A stretch of 64,000 bases of DNA from NCBI GenBank assembly GCA_018608625.1, contig JABAZC010000040.1, positions 1 through 64,000 on the forward strand. The letters run 5' to 3'. This stretch comes from Flavobacteriaceae bacterium. GTDB lineage: Bacteria > Bacteroidota > Bacteroidia > Flavobacteriales > Flavobacteriaceae. The notes beneath the pieces were generated by a model that saw nothing but the letters and a program-made list of their open reading frames with translations, was not told the DNA's origin and searched no databases. The position numbers and the translations under genes are program-made. Below, piece after piece: positions 53,902 through 63,229 of the stretch (the first letter of the stretch is position 1; each line of letters begins with the position of its first letter).

Positions 53902-54891
53902 TTAATTTTTTATGTGTTTCGAGAAATCTTTGTGATCTGTCTTATACCATTTTTCTTTTGGTAAACTTTTGAAATAATCAAACGTGTTTTTCATCCCGTC
54001 AGACCTACTTGTTTTAGGGATCCAATTTAACTCTTTTTTTGCTAATGAAATGTCTGGCTGTCTTTTTAATGGGTCCCCTTCTGGTAAAGGTTTAAAGCTA
54101 ATCTTCTGATCAGATTTTGTGAGTTTTAAAATTTCATTTGCAAAGTCAATTATTGTAATTTCATCTGGATTACCCAAGTTGACTGGTAGAGAGTAATCAC
54201 TAAAGAGTAATTTATAAATTCCATTTACTAAATCATCAACATAACAGAAGGATCGAGTTTGATCCCCTTTCCCAAAAACTGATAGGCTCTCTCCTCTTAG
54301 TGCTTGACCCATAAAGGCGGGGATAACACGGCCATCGTTCAGACGCATTCGAGGTCCATAAGTATTAAATATGCGTGCTATTCGAGTTTCCACTCCATGA
54401 AAACGGTGATAAGCCATTGTTATTGCCTCTTGGAATCGCTTAGCTTCATCATACACCCCTCTAGGTCCAATTGAATTAACGTTTCCGTAATAATCTTCAT
54501 GCTGTGGATGCACTACAGGGTCTCCATAAATTTCAGAGGTAGAGGCAATAAGGATTCGTGCTTGTTTCGCTTTTGCAAGACCCAACAAGTTATGGGTTCC
54601 TAAGGAACCAACCTTAAGAGTCTGAATGGGTATTTTTAGATAATCAATAGGGCTTGCTGGAGAAGCAAAATGTAATATATAATCTAATGGTGATTTGATG
54701 TCTATATGATTGGTAACATCGTGATCGAAAAAGTGAAAATTGGGGTGGTTAAATAAATGTTGAATGTTGTCTTTATCCCCTGTAATAAAGTTATCAATTC
54801 CAAAAACCCTAAATCCCTCCTTAATAAAGTGGTCACATAAGTGGGATCCTAAAAATCCTGCTGCTCCAGAGATGAGAATGTTTTTTTGCAT
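53902..54891 (-). CDS. UDP-glucuronate decarboxylase (UDP-xylose synthase)
   Basis: Makes UDP-xylose from UDP-glucuronate with bound NAD+, supplying xylose to the polymer. The 329-residue short-chain dehydrogenase-like protein has the NAD motif [32 protein letters not shown], the catalytic Y-x-x-x-K in [12 protein letters not shown], and [13 protein letters not shown], all typical of UXS enzymes. It has its own -33/-7 promoter and is followed by the initiating phosphotransferase with no gap. UDP-glucose dehydrogenase, the source of its substrate, is not in the window. Confidence 0.93.
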   Translation of the reverse strand: MQKNILISGAAGFLGSHLCDHFIKEGFRVFGIDNFITGDKDNIQHLFNHPNFHFFDHDVTNHIDIKSPLDYILHFASPASPIDYLKIPIQTLKVGSLGTHNLLGLAKAKQARILIASTSEIYGDPVVHPQHEDYYGNVNSIGPRGVYDEAKRFQEAITMAYHRFHGVETRIARIFNTYGPRMRLNDGRVIPAFMGQALRGESLSVFGKGDQTRSFCYVDDLVNGIYKLLFSDYSLPVNLGNPDEITIIDFANEILKLTKSDQKISFKPLPEGDPLKRQPDISLAKKELNWIPKTSRSDGMKNTFDYFKSLPKEKWYKTDHKDFSKHIKN

Positions 54892-54911
54892 AAAACAATT
54901 TAATTTTCAAA

Positions 54912-54940
54912 CAAAGGTAATGAAATATTCCCCCTATCAA
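54912..54940 (-). promoter_or_regulatory. Promoter for the decarboxylase-phosphotransferase-purD unit
   Basis: On the minus strand TTG (54940-54938), an 18-bp spacer and TACCTTTG (54919-54912) match the Bacteroidota consensus. The ATG at 54891 is 20 nt after the -7 box. Confidence 0.75.
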
Positions 54941-54962
54941 TGATTTGACTATCTAGATGCCC

Positions 54963-56159
54963 CTAAAGTGAATCTATTTTTTTTAGGACGCTCTTAAGTA
55001 CTTCTTCTTTTGAAAAATGCTCAAGAACATAGGCTCTAGCATTCTTACCCATTTCTTTTTTTCTAGACGTATGACTGGTTAATTTATCTAATTCCTTAAC
55101 AACTTCTTTTGAGTACTTATCGTAATATAGGCCAATATCGATTGATTTGAAAATGCTATTTATTTCAGAATCTTTATGTCCTATAATAAGAGAGGGCTTG
55201 GCGCTTGCCATCATCCCCAACACTTTTGAAGGCATTACCGCCTCAAAAAAATTAGGCTTTTGAAACAACAAATGAATATCAACTGAGCAAAGTAAGTCTG
55301 ATAAATCCATATAAGAAACAGGAGGATAGTGCTTTACATTTGAAAAATGCGTGGTTTGTTCTACAAGCCACTCCTTTTTTACGCCAGCGCCAACAATTAT
55401 AACTTCATATTTGTTTGGATCAATATCGTTACAAAATTCAATAAAACTTTGCCAGTCTTGCTTCTCTCCTATATTTCCTGAATACAACAACACTATCTTA
55501 TTGGACTGGGAATACATATGCGGCTTTGCCGTTACAGGGTTGATGATTTTTGGATCAATCCAGTTGGGGAGGTAAAAACTTGGTGTCGTTGATTTTTGTG
55601 ATAATTTGTCAATCATCGAATGACTTATCGTGCTTATAACATTAGACTTACTAAACAGACACGACTCTAGTTTAAATAACAACGAGAAAATAAAGTTTAC
55701 TTTAGCGTTGCCTTCTGAATGAATCGCTGCATCAAATTCAAAGTCCTGAATGTGTATCCAGAGTTTTGAGTTAAAACGTTTTTTTTGAATCCAACCTAAA
55801 AAAGCAGATGTGGTAAAAGGAACAACCGCAATGACTAAATCACATTCTTTGATTTTTAATAAATTAAAAAATGACCCAATCGTAAAATCGATTATATGTA
55901 GTATCCGATTATAAAATAAAGGTTTTTTAGGCACATATTGCTTATACCTTAGTAGTTTAGTTGGTCCGCTGTATTCTTGAAAAAACCATGGTTTACTTTT
56001 ATACTCTTCACTAATTTCCCAATGTGGGTAATACGGGAATGCGGTAACAACAGTGACAATGTGTCCCTTGGACTCAAGGTGTTTTACCCACTGAGAAGAA
56101 TACAAGCCTATGGCTGAGTCTTCAGGAGCAAAGTTTAAACTAATAAAAGTGATATTCAT
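54963..56159 (-). CDS. Family 4 glycosyltransferase (WcaI-like)
   Basis: A 398-residue GT-B enzyme resembling WcaI of colanic acid synthesis: MNITFISLNFAPEDSAIGLY with YSSQWVKHLESKGHIVTVVT, HIQDFEFDAAIHS, LLYSGNIGEKQDWQSFIEF, and the donor-site FEAVMPSKVLGMMASAKP. It transfers a sugar to the growing lipid-linked repeat unit in the cytoplasm. It overlaps the WcaF-like gene by 4 bp (ATGA), and the next gene downstream has its own promoter. Confidence 0.9.
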   Translation of the reverse strand: MNITFISLNFAPEDSAIGLYSSQWVKHLESKGHIVTVVTAFPYYPHWEISEEYKSKPWFFQEYSGPTKLLRYKQYVPKKPLFYNRILHIIDFTIGSFFNLLKIKECDLVIAVVPFTTSAFLGWIQKKRFNSKLWIHIQDFEFDAAIHSEGNAKVNFIFSLLFKLESCLFSKSNVISTISHSMIDKLSQKSTTPSFYLPNWIDPKIINPVTAKPHMYSQSNKIVLLYSGNIGEKQDWQSFIEFCNDIDPNKYEVIIVGAGVKKEWLVEQTTHFSNVKHYPPVSYMDLSDLLCSVDIHLLFQKPNFFEAVMPSKVLGMMASAKPSLIIGHKDSEINSIFKSIDIGLYYDKYSKEVVKELDKLTSHTSRKKEMGKNARAYVLEHFSKEEVLKSVLKKIDSL

Positions 56160-56719
56160 TCTTCACACGATTGAGATATTCTATCTTTTATAGCTTTAGC
56201 AGGGCTTCCAATACAGATTTTATTTGAGGGTAAGTTTTTAAAAACAGAGCTTCTTGCACCAACTATCGTCCCATCGCCAATGGTGACAGATGGCGCTACA
56301 TAAACATCCGTTGCTAACCAACACTTAGAGCCTATTATAATTTTATGAGCATAAATGTCGAAGTTTTTTGATGAGTAGTCATGGCTTCCTGTGCACAAAT
56401 AGCTTCGTTGGGATATCACAGTATTAGACCCTATTTCGATATTTCCAAGTGAATAAAGGATTACTTCGTCACCAATCCAGCTGTAGTCGCCAATCTCCAC
56501 TTTCCATGGATATGTAATTTGAGCGGTAGGCCTAATAATTACTTTGGCGCCAATTTTAGCGCCAAAAACTCTAAGCAAAAAACGCCTCCACCCATACATG
56601 AATTGCGGAGATAATCTAAACAAGAAAGTGGAGACTAGCCACCAAAGCTGAACGGTTAAAGCGTTGCGGCCTCTAAATTTAGGGGGGGTTTTATATTTAT
56701 GTAATTGTTGGTAATTCAT
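56156..56719 (-). CDS. WcaF-like acyltransferase (hexapeptide repeat)
   Basis: A 187-residue left-handed beta-helix enzyme that O-acetylates a sugar of the repeat unit. The sequence starts with the WcaF opening KYKTPPKFRGRNALTVQLWW and has hexapeptide repeats (IGDYSWIGDEVILYSLGNIE, CWLATDVYVAPSVTIGDGTI, VGARSSVFKNLPSNKICIGS) with an active-site His in CTGSHDYSS. A G7 tract on the plus strand (56682-56688) encodes the TPP region. It precedes and overlaps the WcaI-like gene, the same pair as in colanic acid clusters. Confidence 0.9.
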   Translation of the reverse strand: MNYQQLHKYKTPPKFRGRNALTVQLWWLVSTFLFRLSPQFMYGWRRFLLRVFGAKIGAKVIIRPTAQITYPWKVEIGDYSWIGDEVILYSLGNIEIGSNTVISQRSYLCTGSHDYSSKNFDIYAHKIIIGSKCWLATDVYVAPSVTIGDGTIVGARSSVFKNLPSNKICIGSPAKAIKDRISQSCEE

Positions 56720-56810
56720 GCTAACGAGTTGGAATAATTGTAATTAAAATATAGGGTTAAAGATCTAAGATACTGAATCTGTTGTTTCCGTTGGTTCCTA
56801 AACTCTAAAA

Positions 56811-57890
56811 TTACTCTGATTTCATTATTTTAATAATTCCGTCTATAAAAGATTTTTCTGAGTATAGCTTACGAGCCTCTGTTAAATTAAATCTACAGAT
56901 TTGTTCAATCTTGTTAATGTTATTTGAAAGACCCTTTAGTTTGTTTACTATACTTTGAACATCTTTTTTTTCTACAAATACTGCATTTTTATCACTACAT
57001 ATATCAGGGATTCCTGCATGCTTTGTTGTAATGATAACATTCCCAAACCCCATCGCCTCTAAAATAGAAATTGGCTGGCCCTCCATTGAGTAGTAGGTAG
57101 GTAAACAAAAGACGTTGCCCCAGCTAAGAAGATCAATTTTGGCGCGATCCTTAACGATCCCTACATATTCTAGATTCTTAATGTTGTTCATTTTTTCAAT
57201 AAGCTCTTGATGACCATTTGGGATATGCCCTGCAACTTTAGCTTGAAATGGTATGTTGTTTGAATTTAGAACATCTAAAGCTTCTAAAAGTTGATAGATT
57301 CCTTTTTCTGGTATCAAATTACTCAAAAAGATAACCCTAATAGCCTTAAGATCTTTCTGTTTAAAAACCTCATCTTCTGAAATAATTAACGAGTCTTGAA
57401 TAAAATTATGTTGAACAAAAATTTTATCGGGTGGTAAGAAATCCTGTAGAAGTGGCTCTAGAGAGCTTGACAAAACAATTCCTTTACTGTAAGACTTTAA
57501 GATGAATTTAGAAATTCTCCTTTTTAAGTTGCTCATGTTCTCATATGAAGCCTTTATATACCCCCCCTTTACATGTACAATCGTTGATTTATTTAAGATT
57601 TTAGCTAATAAAACAAATGGGGCGTATTTGATTATCCCAAAAAAAGTTTGACCTGTTGTACAATAAATAATGTCCGGGCTTAAAACCTTATATAGTCGTG
57701 TGTAGTGTTTTAAAAAAGATAGTTTTCTTAAGCTAAAAGCTCCCTGAGCAGAGTCAATGGTTGTTGACGTGGCAGTGTCTATAACTCGAACATCAAAGCC
57801 TCTTGATGTCAAGCCTTTTTTCAAAACCATATTGGATAAACTAACTCCGAATACTGGTTGTGGGAATGGACCAATGATAAGTATTTTCAT
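56811..57890 (-). CDS. Family 4 glycosyltransferase
   Basis: A 359-residue GT-B enzyme with the N-terminal acceptor domain (MKILIIGPFPQPVFGVSLSN) and the C-terminal donor domain (VIFLSNLIPEKGIYQLLEAL, NVFCLPTYYSMEGQPISILE, AMGFGNVIITTKHAGIPDIC). The EX7E-type motif spans the last part. It adds one sugar of the repeat unit; donor and acceptor cannot be read from sequence. A C7 tract (57561-57567) lies inside the gene. The upstream gap of 145 bp has an AT-rich sequence with a near match to the -7 element. Confidence 0.9.
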   Translation of the reverse strand: MKILIIGPFPQPVFGVSLSNMVLKKGLTSRGFDVRVIDTATSTTIDSAQGAFSLRKLSFLKHYTRLYKVLSPDIIYCTTGQTFFGIIKYAPFVLLAKILNKSTIVHVKGGYIKASYENMSNLKRRISKFILKSYSKGIVLSSSLEPLLQDFLPPDKIFVQHNFIQDSLIISEDEVFKQKDLKAIRVIFLSNLIPEKGIYQLLEALDVLNSNNIPFQAKVAGHIPNGHQELIEKMNNIKNLEYVGIVKDRAKIDLLSWGNVFCLPTYYSMEGQPISILEAMGFGNVIITTKHAGIPDICSDKNAVFVEKKDVQSIVNKLKGLSNNINKIEQICRFNLTEARKLYSEKSFIDGIIKIMKSE

Positions 57891-58035
57891 AAAATGAATT
57901 TAAAGAGAAAATAAAGATGCAAAATACAAAAACAGAACTCAATCTAAACTAATAAACATTATTGATATATAAAATTACTGTTCCTATCCCTTGTGCTCGA
58001 GTTTTATTTATTTCAATTTGATAAGGCACTTAAAA

Positions 58036-59319
58036 CTAAAATAGTCTGGTTTTTAGACCCAGTTTATTATATACGATTTGAGAAGCAATGGCTTGAAACA
58101 TAATGTTTCCAATAGAGAAGCTAATAGCCATTCCAATTGGGCCTAGATTAAAAGATAAAATAACACCCGTAAATAAGGATAAAGTAATAATGATAAAATA
58201 TGAATTGATATAATTTTTAGCGAGACCACACATTTCTACTACATTATCTGCTTGCCCAAAGATTGCTGAAAAGAAATAGCCACATGAAATAATAATAACA
58301 AGGGGGTAAGACGCTATGAATTCTGGGCCAAAGAGTCCCAAAACATTTTTTCCAAAAAGTATAAGGGTGATCAAAACCAAAAAACTAAACAACACTCCTA
58401 CCTTTGTCGATTTTTTTATGTGTTTTTCTAAGCTAATATGGTCCTTAATATTCCGAGCAAATACTGGCGCATAACTTGATTTCAATGCCTCTATAACAAC
58501 CATAACGAGCATCGCAATTTTTAAAGAAATATCGTATTCTGCAAGCTGATCTAGAGTGCACACAAGCGACAATAAAAAGCGATCACCCCATAAAAATAAA
58601 ACCGTAATATATGACTTCATCATTAAGGCCTTGTTATAAGACTTAAAAGATTGCGGTATGGATTTACTTTGATTTTTATTGTATGAAAACTTATTTCTTG
58701 TCCACAAATACGATAACAATAAAAGAAAAACAACAGAGAGGAAGTGGGCAATGTATATAATAAATGAAGTCTTGAATAAAAACACATAATATAAGATGAA
58801 AACAAAACCTAAACTAAGTGCTATTCTTCCAGCTATATTTAAAAAAGCAAACTTATTTATGCAAGAGATAGACCTTAACTTTGCTGAATTTAAATGTACA
58901 ACAACATATACTGGAGCAGACAAGACAAACAGGGTGATTGCGTTCGTAGCGTCATCGGCAAGATTAAATGTATAAACAATAACAGCTATAAAAAGAGTTA
59001 TAATTATTGAGGAAAAAATTACTTTAGTTTCTAGCCTTTTAATCCAGCCCGGCACACCTTCTTCTTTAAATTTATAAAACAGTTTAACAAAGTGGACATC
59101 AATTCCTGCTTTTAACAATGTAGATAATATCATAAAAACCGATAGCCCATAAACAAAAACCCCGTAATCTTCTTTTGAAAAAATGTAAATAACTAAAATT
59201 GAAAACACGTAGTTAGACACAACCGAAAACCCTCTTATCGTGACATATGAGAGCGACTTCTTTTGATTAACATCATTAAAGAAATTGGTTATGGGTTTAA
59301 AGAAACTATTTGTTATCAT
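58036..59319 (-). CDS. Wzx-type polysaccharide flippase
   Basis: A 427-residue protein with 12 or so membrane helices from the polysaccharide transporter family. It flips the undecaprenyl-linked repeat unit to the periplasm for polymerisation. Typical regions are TIRGFSVVSNYVFSILVIYI near the start and VVEALKSSYAPVFARNI in the middle. Its ATG overlaps the stop of the polymerase-like gene by 4 bp (ATGA), so the two are translated together. Confidence 0.88.
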   Translation of the reverse strand: MITNSFFKPITNFFNDVNQKKSLSYVTIRGFSVVSNYVFSILVIYIFSKEDYGVFVYGLSVFMILSTLLKAGIDVHFVKLFYKFKEEGVPGWIKRLETKVIFSSIIITLFIAVIVYTFNLADDATNAITLFVLSAPVYVVVHLNSAKLRSISCINKFAFLNIAGRIALSLGFVFILYYVFLFKTSFIIYIAHFLSVVFLLLLSYLWTRNKFSYNKNQSKSIPQSFKSYNKALMMKSYITVLFLWGDRFLLSLVCTLDQLAEYDISLKIAMLVMVVIEALKSSYAPVFARNIKDHISLEKHIKKSTKVGVLFSFLVLITLILFGKNVLGLFGPEFIASYPLVIIISCGYFFSAIFGQADNVVEMCGLAKNYINSYFIIITLSLFTGVILSFNLGPIGMAISFSIGNIMFQAIASQIVYNKLGLKTRLF

Positions 59320-60539
59320 TGACTTTTTAATGTGGAGTTGGTCGTGTTTTTAAAAATAAAAAAATTAATAAAAAAAGAGAAAATTAAAATTCCGTCTTGC
59401 CTTTCTAGAATGTTTTCTATCATAGCCATCGCTAAAAACAAAAACAAGACTGATAAATGAACAAAATCCCTTGTTTTGAATGCCGATTTAAATCCATAGA
59501 AAAACATGCCTATTAAGGAGGCGACTCCAAACAACCCTGCCGATAACCAAGCCCCTAAGAATTGATTATGTGTATTGAAGTAAGGAGTGCTTTTTTCTAA
59601 ATAACAAAATGACAAAACTTCTTTAGCGTCTCCTATGCCGTATCCAAAAAAGGGTGCGTTTTTAATAGCCTCTAATGAGCAATTAAATACTCTAATTCTT
59701 GTTGATGTTGAGCCTGTTGTGCTTGAGTCAAGGCTATAAAGTGTCGTGATTAACTCATAGAACCGGGCTCTTAAGGGCTCTATTAAATAAATTAAAGCAA
59801 CGCAGGTCATAAATGCAATAAGAAAATAAACAAAAGACTTTCTATTTCTATTGCTTATAAAGTAATACATAAAAATTAAAAACGTGATTAATATTGCGCT
59901 TTTCCGAGCTAGTAATAAAATTATTACAATTAAAAATAAAATAGATGATAAAACAAAAAACTGAGTTGATTTTGTTTTGGCTTTTTCGTAAATCGGCACA
60001 GAAAAAATAATAGATATTATAACAAGCATTGAAGCGTATAGTGGGTGGATTGAGTACTTTCCAAAATCAATATTTATTCTTTCTGGAAAATGTAAGAAAT
60101 ATGTTTCTGTTATATAGCCTTTAGAGTAATTGTGAATTATCACTAATAAGAAAAAAAGGACTGTTGAGCAAAAGAAAATAATGTAAAAATAATTTATAAT
60201 AAAAGAATAATTAATGCTGTTTCTTGAGTGAAGCGCATAGAACATTAATGGGGTTATTAACAAGGGAGATATACTAAGTAAGTTTGTGGTTCCTTCTAAA
60301 GTATTATTAGAGTACAAAAAACTGAATCCCATTGCTATAAAGTAAAGCGTATTTGCCACTAGTATTTTAATGTGCTCCGGATTAGTGTGTGTTTTTGGTT
60401 TTGTTAAATAAAAAGCAGCTACAATGACAAAAATAAAAAATGGAATATTCCTGATATTAAGGGGTATTAATATAGAGCTTGAAAATAAAAAGAACCCTGT
60501 TAGTAGAGTGTTTAATATTGTTTGATTTGTCATTTTCAT
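59316..60539 (-). CDS. O-antigen ligase/polymerase-like protein (Wzy_C type)
   Basis: A 407-residue membrane protein of about ten helices. The periplasmic loop near the C-terminus has GYGIGDAKEVL and THNQFLGAWLSAGLFGVASL, a pattern shared by O-antigen ligases (WaaL) and Wzy polymerases, including the functionally important His. ATG at 60539 is chosen over GTG at 60542 and ATG at 60533. It ends 4 bp into the flippase gene and begins just after the other polymerase-like gene. Confidence 0.87.
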   Translation of the reverse strand: MKMTNQTILNTLLTGFFLFSSSILIPLNIRNIPFFIFVIVAAFYLTKPKTHTNPEHIKILVANTLYFIAMGFSFLYSNNTLEGTTNLLSISPLLITPLMFYALHSRNSINYSFIINYFYIIFFCSTVLFFLLVIIHNYSKGYITETYFLHFPERINIDFGKYSIHPLYASMLVIISIIFSVPIYEKAKTKSTQFFVLSSILFLIVIILLLARKSAILITFLIFMYYFISNRNRKSFVYFLIAFMTCVALIYLIEPLRARFYELITTLYSLDSSTTGSTSTRIRVFNCSLEAIKNAPFFGYGIGDAKEVLSFCYLEKSTPYFNTHNQFLGAWLSAGLFGVASLIGMFFYGFKSAFKTRDFVHLSVLFLFLAMAMIENILERQDGILIFSFFINFFIFKNTTNSTLKSQ

Positions 60540-60545
60540 CACCCC

Positions 60546-61946
60546 TTATTTAATAAATCTTATTAGAAGTTTTGGAAGAAAAACCACACTCAATAGCGGG
60601 CCTATGAAGTAAGAAAAACCATTTGTTAAATCGCCTCTTAATAAAAACATTAAATGAACCGCAAAATAGAATGCAATAAACTGTTTTAAGCAGTCCTCTG
60701 ATCTATGCCAAATGATAAACTTGACAATAAAATACGCTAAAACAATCGCCAACACTACAATGCCAATGAATCCAAAGTTTATAAATCCTTCAGAAACCAC
60801 TGAATTAGAGAGGTTCGTAAAGTTGCGTGGTGTTGTGTCAAAGAGGTGATTCCCTATTAGCTCTCCAGTGCTAAGTGGTTTCGTTGTCCACAAGCTTCTT
60901 GGCACAAAAAAGAGACAGACACCCAAGAGTTGATATCCCCAGGAAAGACCATAAAGCTTAACATATTCAACTGTTGCCATAATATTTGAAAATGCATCGT
61001 AGTGCAATGATTCAAAGGCCCCAGAAATAGTGCCGAACCTCAGGAACGACTCGTAAATCAAACTTGGTTTTACAAAAATCTGTTCTAAACTAGCGTCTAT
61101 ATGTGTAAGAGTTGATGATAGTGGAAAAATAATTACCATGGATAAAAACATAAAAAGAAAGAACTTCGCGTTACTGTTTAGTAATTTTGGGAAAAACAAG
61201 TAGATTAAGGCGATGTAAATTGGACCTAATGTGTTTCTTTTCTCTGTAAATATGTTTTTAAAGAAAAACAAAAGAACAATGAAGATCACAAGGGAAAGAA
61301 CAACGAAAAACGTATTTGAATTTATCTTATTTGTCATTTGTAGGTGTTTCAATGTGAGTACAATGCCTCCTAAAGGAGTAAAGAATAGAAACTTCTTTTT
61401 TAACAGCAATAATGATGTAGACTCATCTTTTATTATGTAAACAGACTCAGATATGTCTTTTAGTAGGTAGTCATAGTTGAAAACTGCTATAGCGACACAA
61501 GCGACCAATAGCACTAAAATTGCTAAGGGGGTGTTGTATTTAAAATTTACTTCTGTAGCTTGTTCTTTGTTTTTTCCTAGTTTTTTATCTTTAAAGTATA
61601 AATAGCTGAAAATAAACACTATGTTGAATATTAATATTAAGAGGTTTGCAAAAACAACACTGGAAGTGTTGAAAGCAAAATCATTTGGAAACCGAAAGTT
61701 TAAATCATTCATTGCTGAGATCTGAAAAACCGGAGCTAAAAAAAAGAATAAATAATTGAAAATTATAAATGATGTTAAAAAGGGCGAAAAGGCCTTTTCA
61801 ATGTTTAAATGGTAATAAGCTATAGATGTAATTAGGAGAAAGTTAACAAAGAATGAACTCCAGATAATTGGCGTAGTGTCAAAGGACAAAAATGCAATTA
61901 AACTTATGCATAGATATAAAAAAGTAACTATTGTCTTTAACTTCAT
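60546..61946 (-). CDS. Oligosaccharide repeat unit polymerase (Wzy-like)
   Basis: A 466-residue membrane protein with 10-12 helices and a periplasmic loop rich in aromatic and basic residues. The segment FVPRSLWTTKPLSTGELIGN and NSVVSEGFINFGFIGIVVLA is typical of the Wzy repeat-unit polymerase family. It joins repeat units at the outer face of the inner membrane. It is a different family from the ligase-like gene beside it, so the pair could be polymerase plus ligase. Confidence 0.87.
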   Translation of the reverse strand: MKLKTIVTFLYLCISLIAFLSFDTTPIIWSSFFVNFLLITSIAYYHLNIEKAFSPFLTSFIIFNYLFFFLAPVFQISAMNDLNFRFPNDFAFNTSSVVFANLLILIFNIVFIFSYLYFKDKKLGKNKEQATEVNFKYNTPLAILVLLVACVAIAVFNYDYLLKDISESVYIIKDESTSLLLLKKKFLFFTPLGGIVLTLKHLQMTNKINSNTFFVVLSLVIFIVLLFFFKNIFTEKRNTLGPIYIALIYLFFPKLLNSNAKFFLFMFLSMVIIFPLSSTLTHIDASLEQIFVKPSLIYESFLRFGTISGAFESLHYDAFSNIMATVEYVKLYGLSWGYQLLGVCLFFVPRSLWTTKPLSTGELIGNHLFDTTPRNFTNLSNSVVSEGFINFGFIGIVVLAIVLAYFIVKFIIWHRSEDCLKQFIAFYFAVHLMFLLRGDLTNGFSYFIGPLLSVVFLPKLLIRFIK

Positions 61947-62072
61947 AAGGCTTATCTAGCAATACATTGAATTTATATAATGATTCTTCGTGTTTAAACT
62001 ATTAAAAACAACGCCATAATAAAATGCTTCTAAAAGGACTTAAACCAAACAATCCTCTTATAAGTAATCAGT

Positions 62073-62080
62073 CAAAATTA
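62073..62080 (-). promoter_or_regulatory. Possible promoter before the polymerase gene
   Basis: TAATTTTG on the minus strand fits TAnnTTTG and lies about 126 nt before the polymerase ATG, inside the 194-bp gap after the Wzz-like gene. No -33 TTG is visible. The gap holds no other recognisable feature. Confidence 0.35.
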
Positions 62081-62140
62081 TATATTTAGAGGGCTTCCTA
62101 AGAGATGAGCGTAAACTTACTGCACACTTTAGGGTCTGTT

Positions 62141-63223
62141 TTAGGGATTAGTTGTTTGGGGTCTATATCTTTCTATAAACCTTAAAAACTCTAATGCTAG
62201 TAAGGTGGCAGAGGTCAACAAAAACAAAATAAATGCTAAAAACAGGCTAAGAGGTAATTCAAAACCTAATATCTCCTTCGAGTCAGATGTGACACCAGAG
62301 TCTTGCTTGTTAGAGATAATCTCTATAATGTATTGCTTGTCTAATATAGCCCTGTTTGTCTCTACTAATTCTCTTTCTAGCTCTAGGTCACTTAGATATA
62401 ATTCATATTCTCGAGTTATTTTCGTTTTGCTTGATCCTTCAAAAATGATCCCGTTTTCAGAGGCATTATTACTAATTAATTCCTGCTCCAAAACTCGTTT
62501 ATATGTGTTTTTAAGCGAGTCTGATTTAACCAAAGAGGATTCCAAAGCTTCTTTAATTTTGGTTAGCTCTGTAATATCCTTTTTTTGCTCGCTCATAAAA
62601 TATGAGTTTGAAATAATTGAATTAAGAATTTTTGAAAATACTGGTTTAAAACTAGTATTAAGCGAAGACTGTATTGTTATTTTTTGATATTTATATGAGT
62701 AATCTTCTATGTTTTCTACAAACTCATTATACTCGATTTTTGGAGAGGCCAAAGTGTCTATCTCTAGCAAAAACTCGTTAAAAACAATAAGATTTTCGTT
62801 GCCACTAATAAGAGGGGTGATGTCAAAACATGATATTTTGGATGTTGTTTCCGCGTCAAGTTCTAGTGCTTGGCCTAAAGTTTCGAAATCTTTCTGTTTA
62901 ACTAAGTTATTGTAGTATTTAACAAGGTTATATAGATTCTGGCCTGAGGGGTAGTTTTGTACTATCTCAACAGAAGAATCAAACTTTGGAGCAGAAAATT
63001 TAGGGATAAAAAACCCTATTAGATAGCCTAAAACTAAAGCTGAAAATAATACAATAATGTGCTTTTTAATTAAGAAAATTATCCATACAAAAGTTAAAAA
63101 AACATTTTTAAAAATACTAGTAAAAAAATTAATCAACCGATAAAAGGCGGCTCCAATTAGCTTAAAAAGTGTACTTAAATCAACCTCTTCGTTTTGGTTA
63201 GGTGTCTTAGAATTTGTACTCAT
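62141..63223 (-). CDS. Wzz-like chain-length determinant protein
   Basis: A 360-residue protein with two membrane helices (about 38-74 and 322-345), a periplasmic region between them with coiled-coil tendencies (about 200-300), and a short cytoplasmic tail ending RPQTTNP. This is the topology of Wzz/PCP proteins, which set the length of Wzy-made polysaccharides. There is no kinase domain, so it is not a Wzc. Sequence similarity is weak, and the call rests on topology, the SAPKFDSSVEI opening after helix 1 and the locus. Confidence 0.78.
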   Translation of the reverse strand: MSTNSKTPNQNEEVDLSTLFKLIGAAFYRLINFFTSIFKNVFLTFVWIIFLIKKHIIVLFSALVLGYLIGFFIPKFSAPKFDSSVEIVQNYPSGQNLYNLVKYYNNLVKQKDFETLGQALELDAETTSKISCFDITPLISGNENLIVFNEFLLEIDTLASPKIEYNEFVENIEDYSYKYQKITIQSSLNTSFKPVFSKILNSIISNSYFMSEQKKDITELTKIKEALESSLVKSDSLKNTYKRVLEQELISNNASENGIIFEGSSKTKITREYELYLSDLELERELVETNRAILDKQYIIEIISNKQDSGVTSDSKEILGFELPLSLFLAFILFLLTSATLLALEFLRFIERYRPQTTNP

Positions 63224-63229
63224 AATGAA

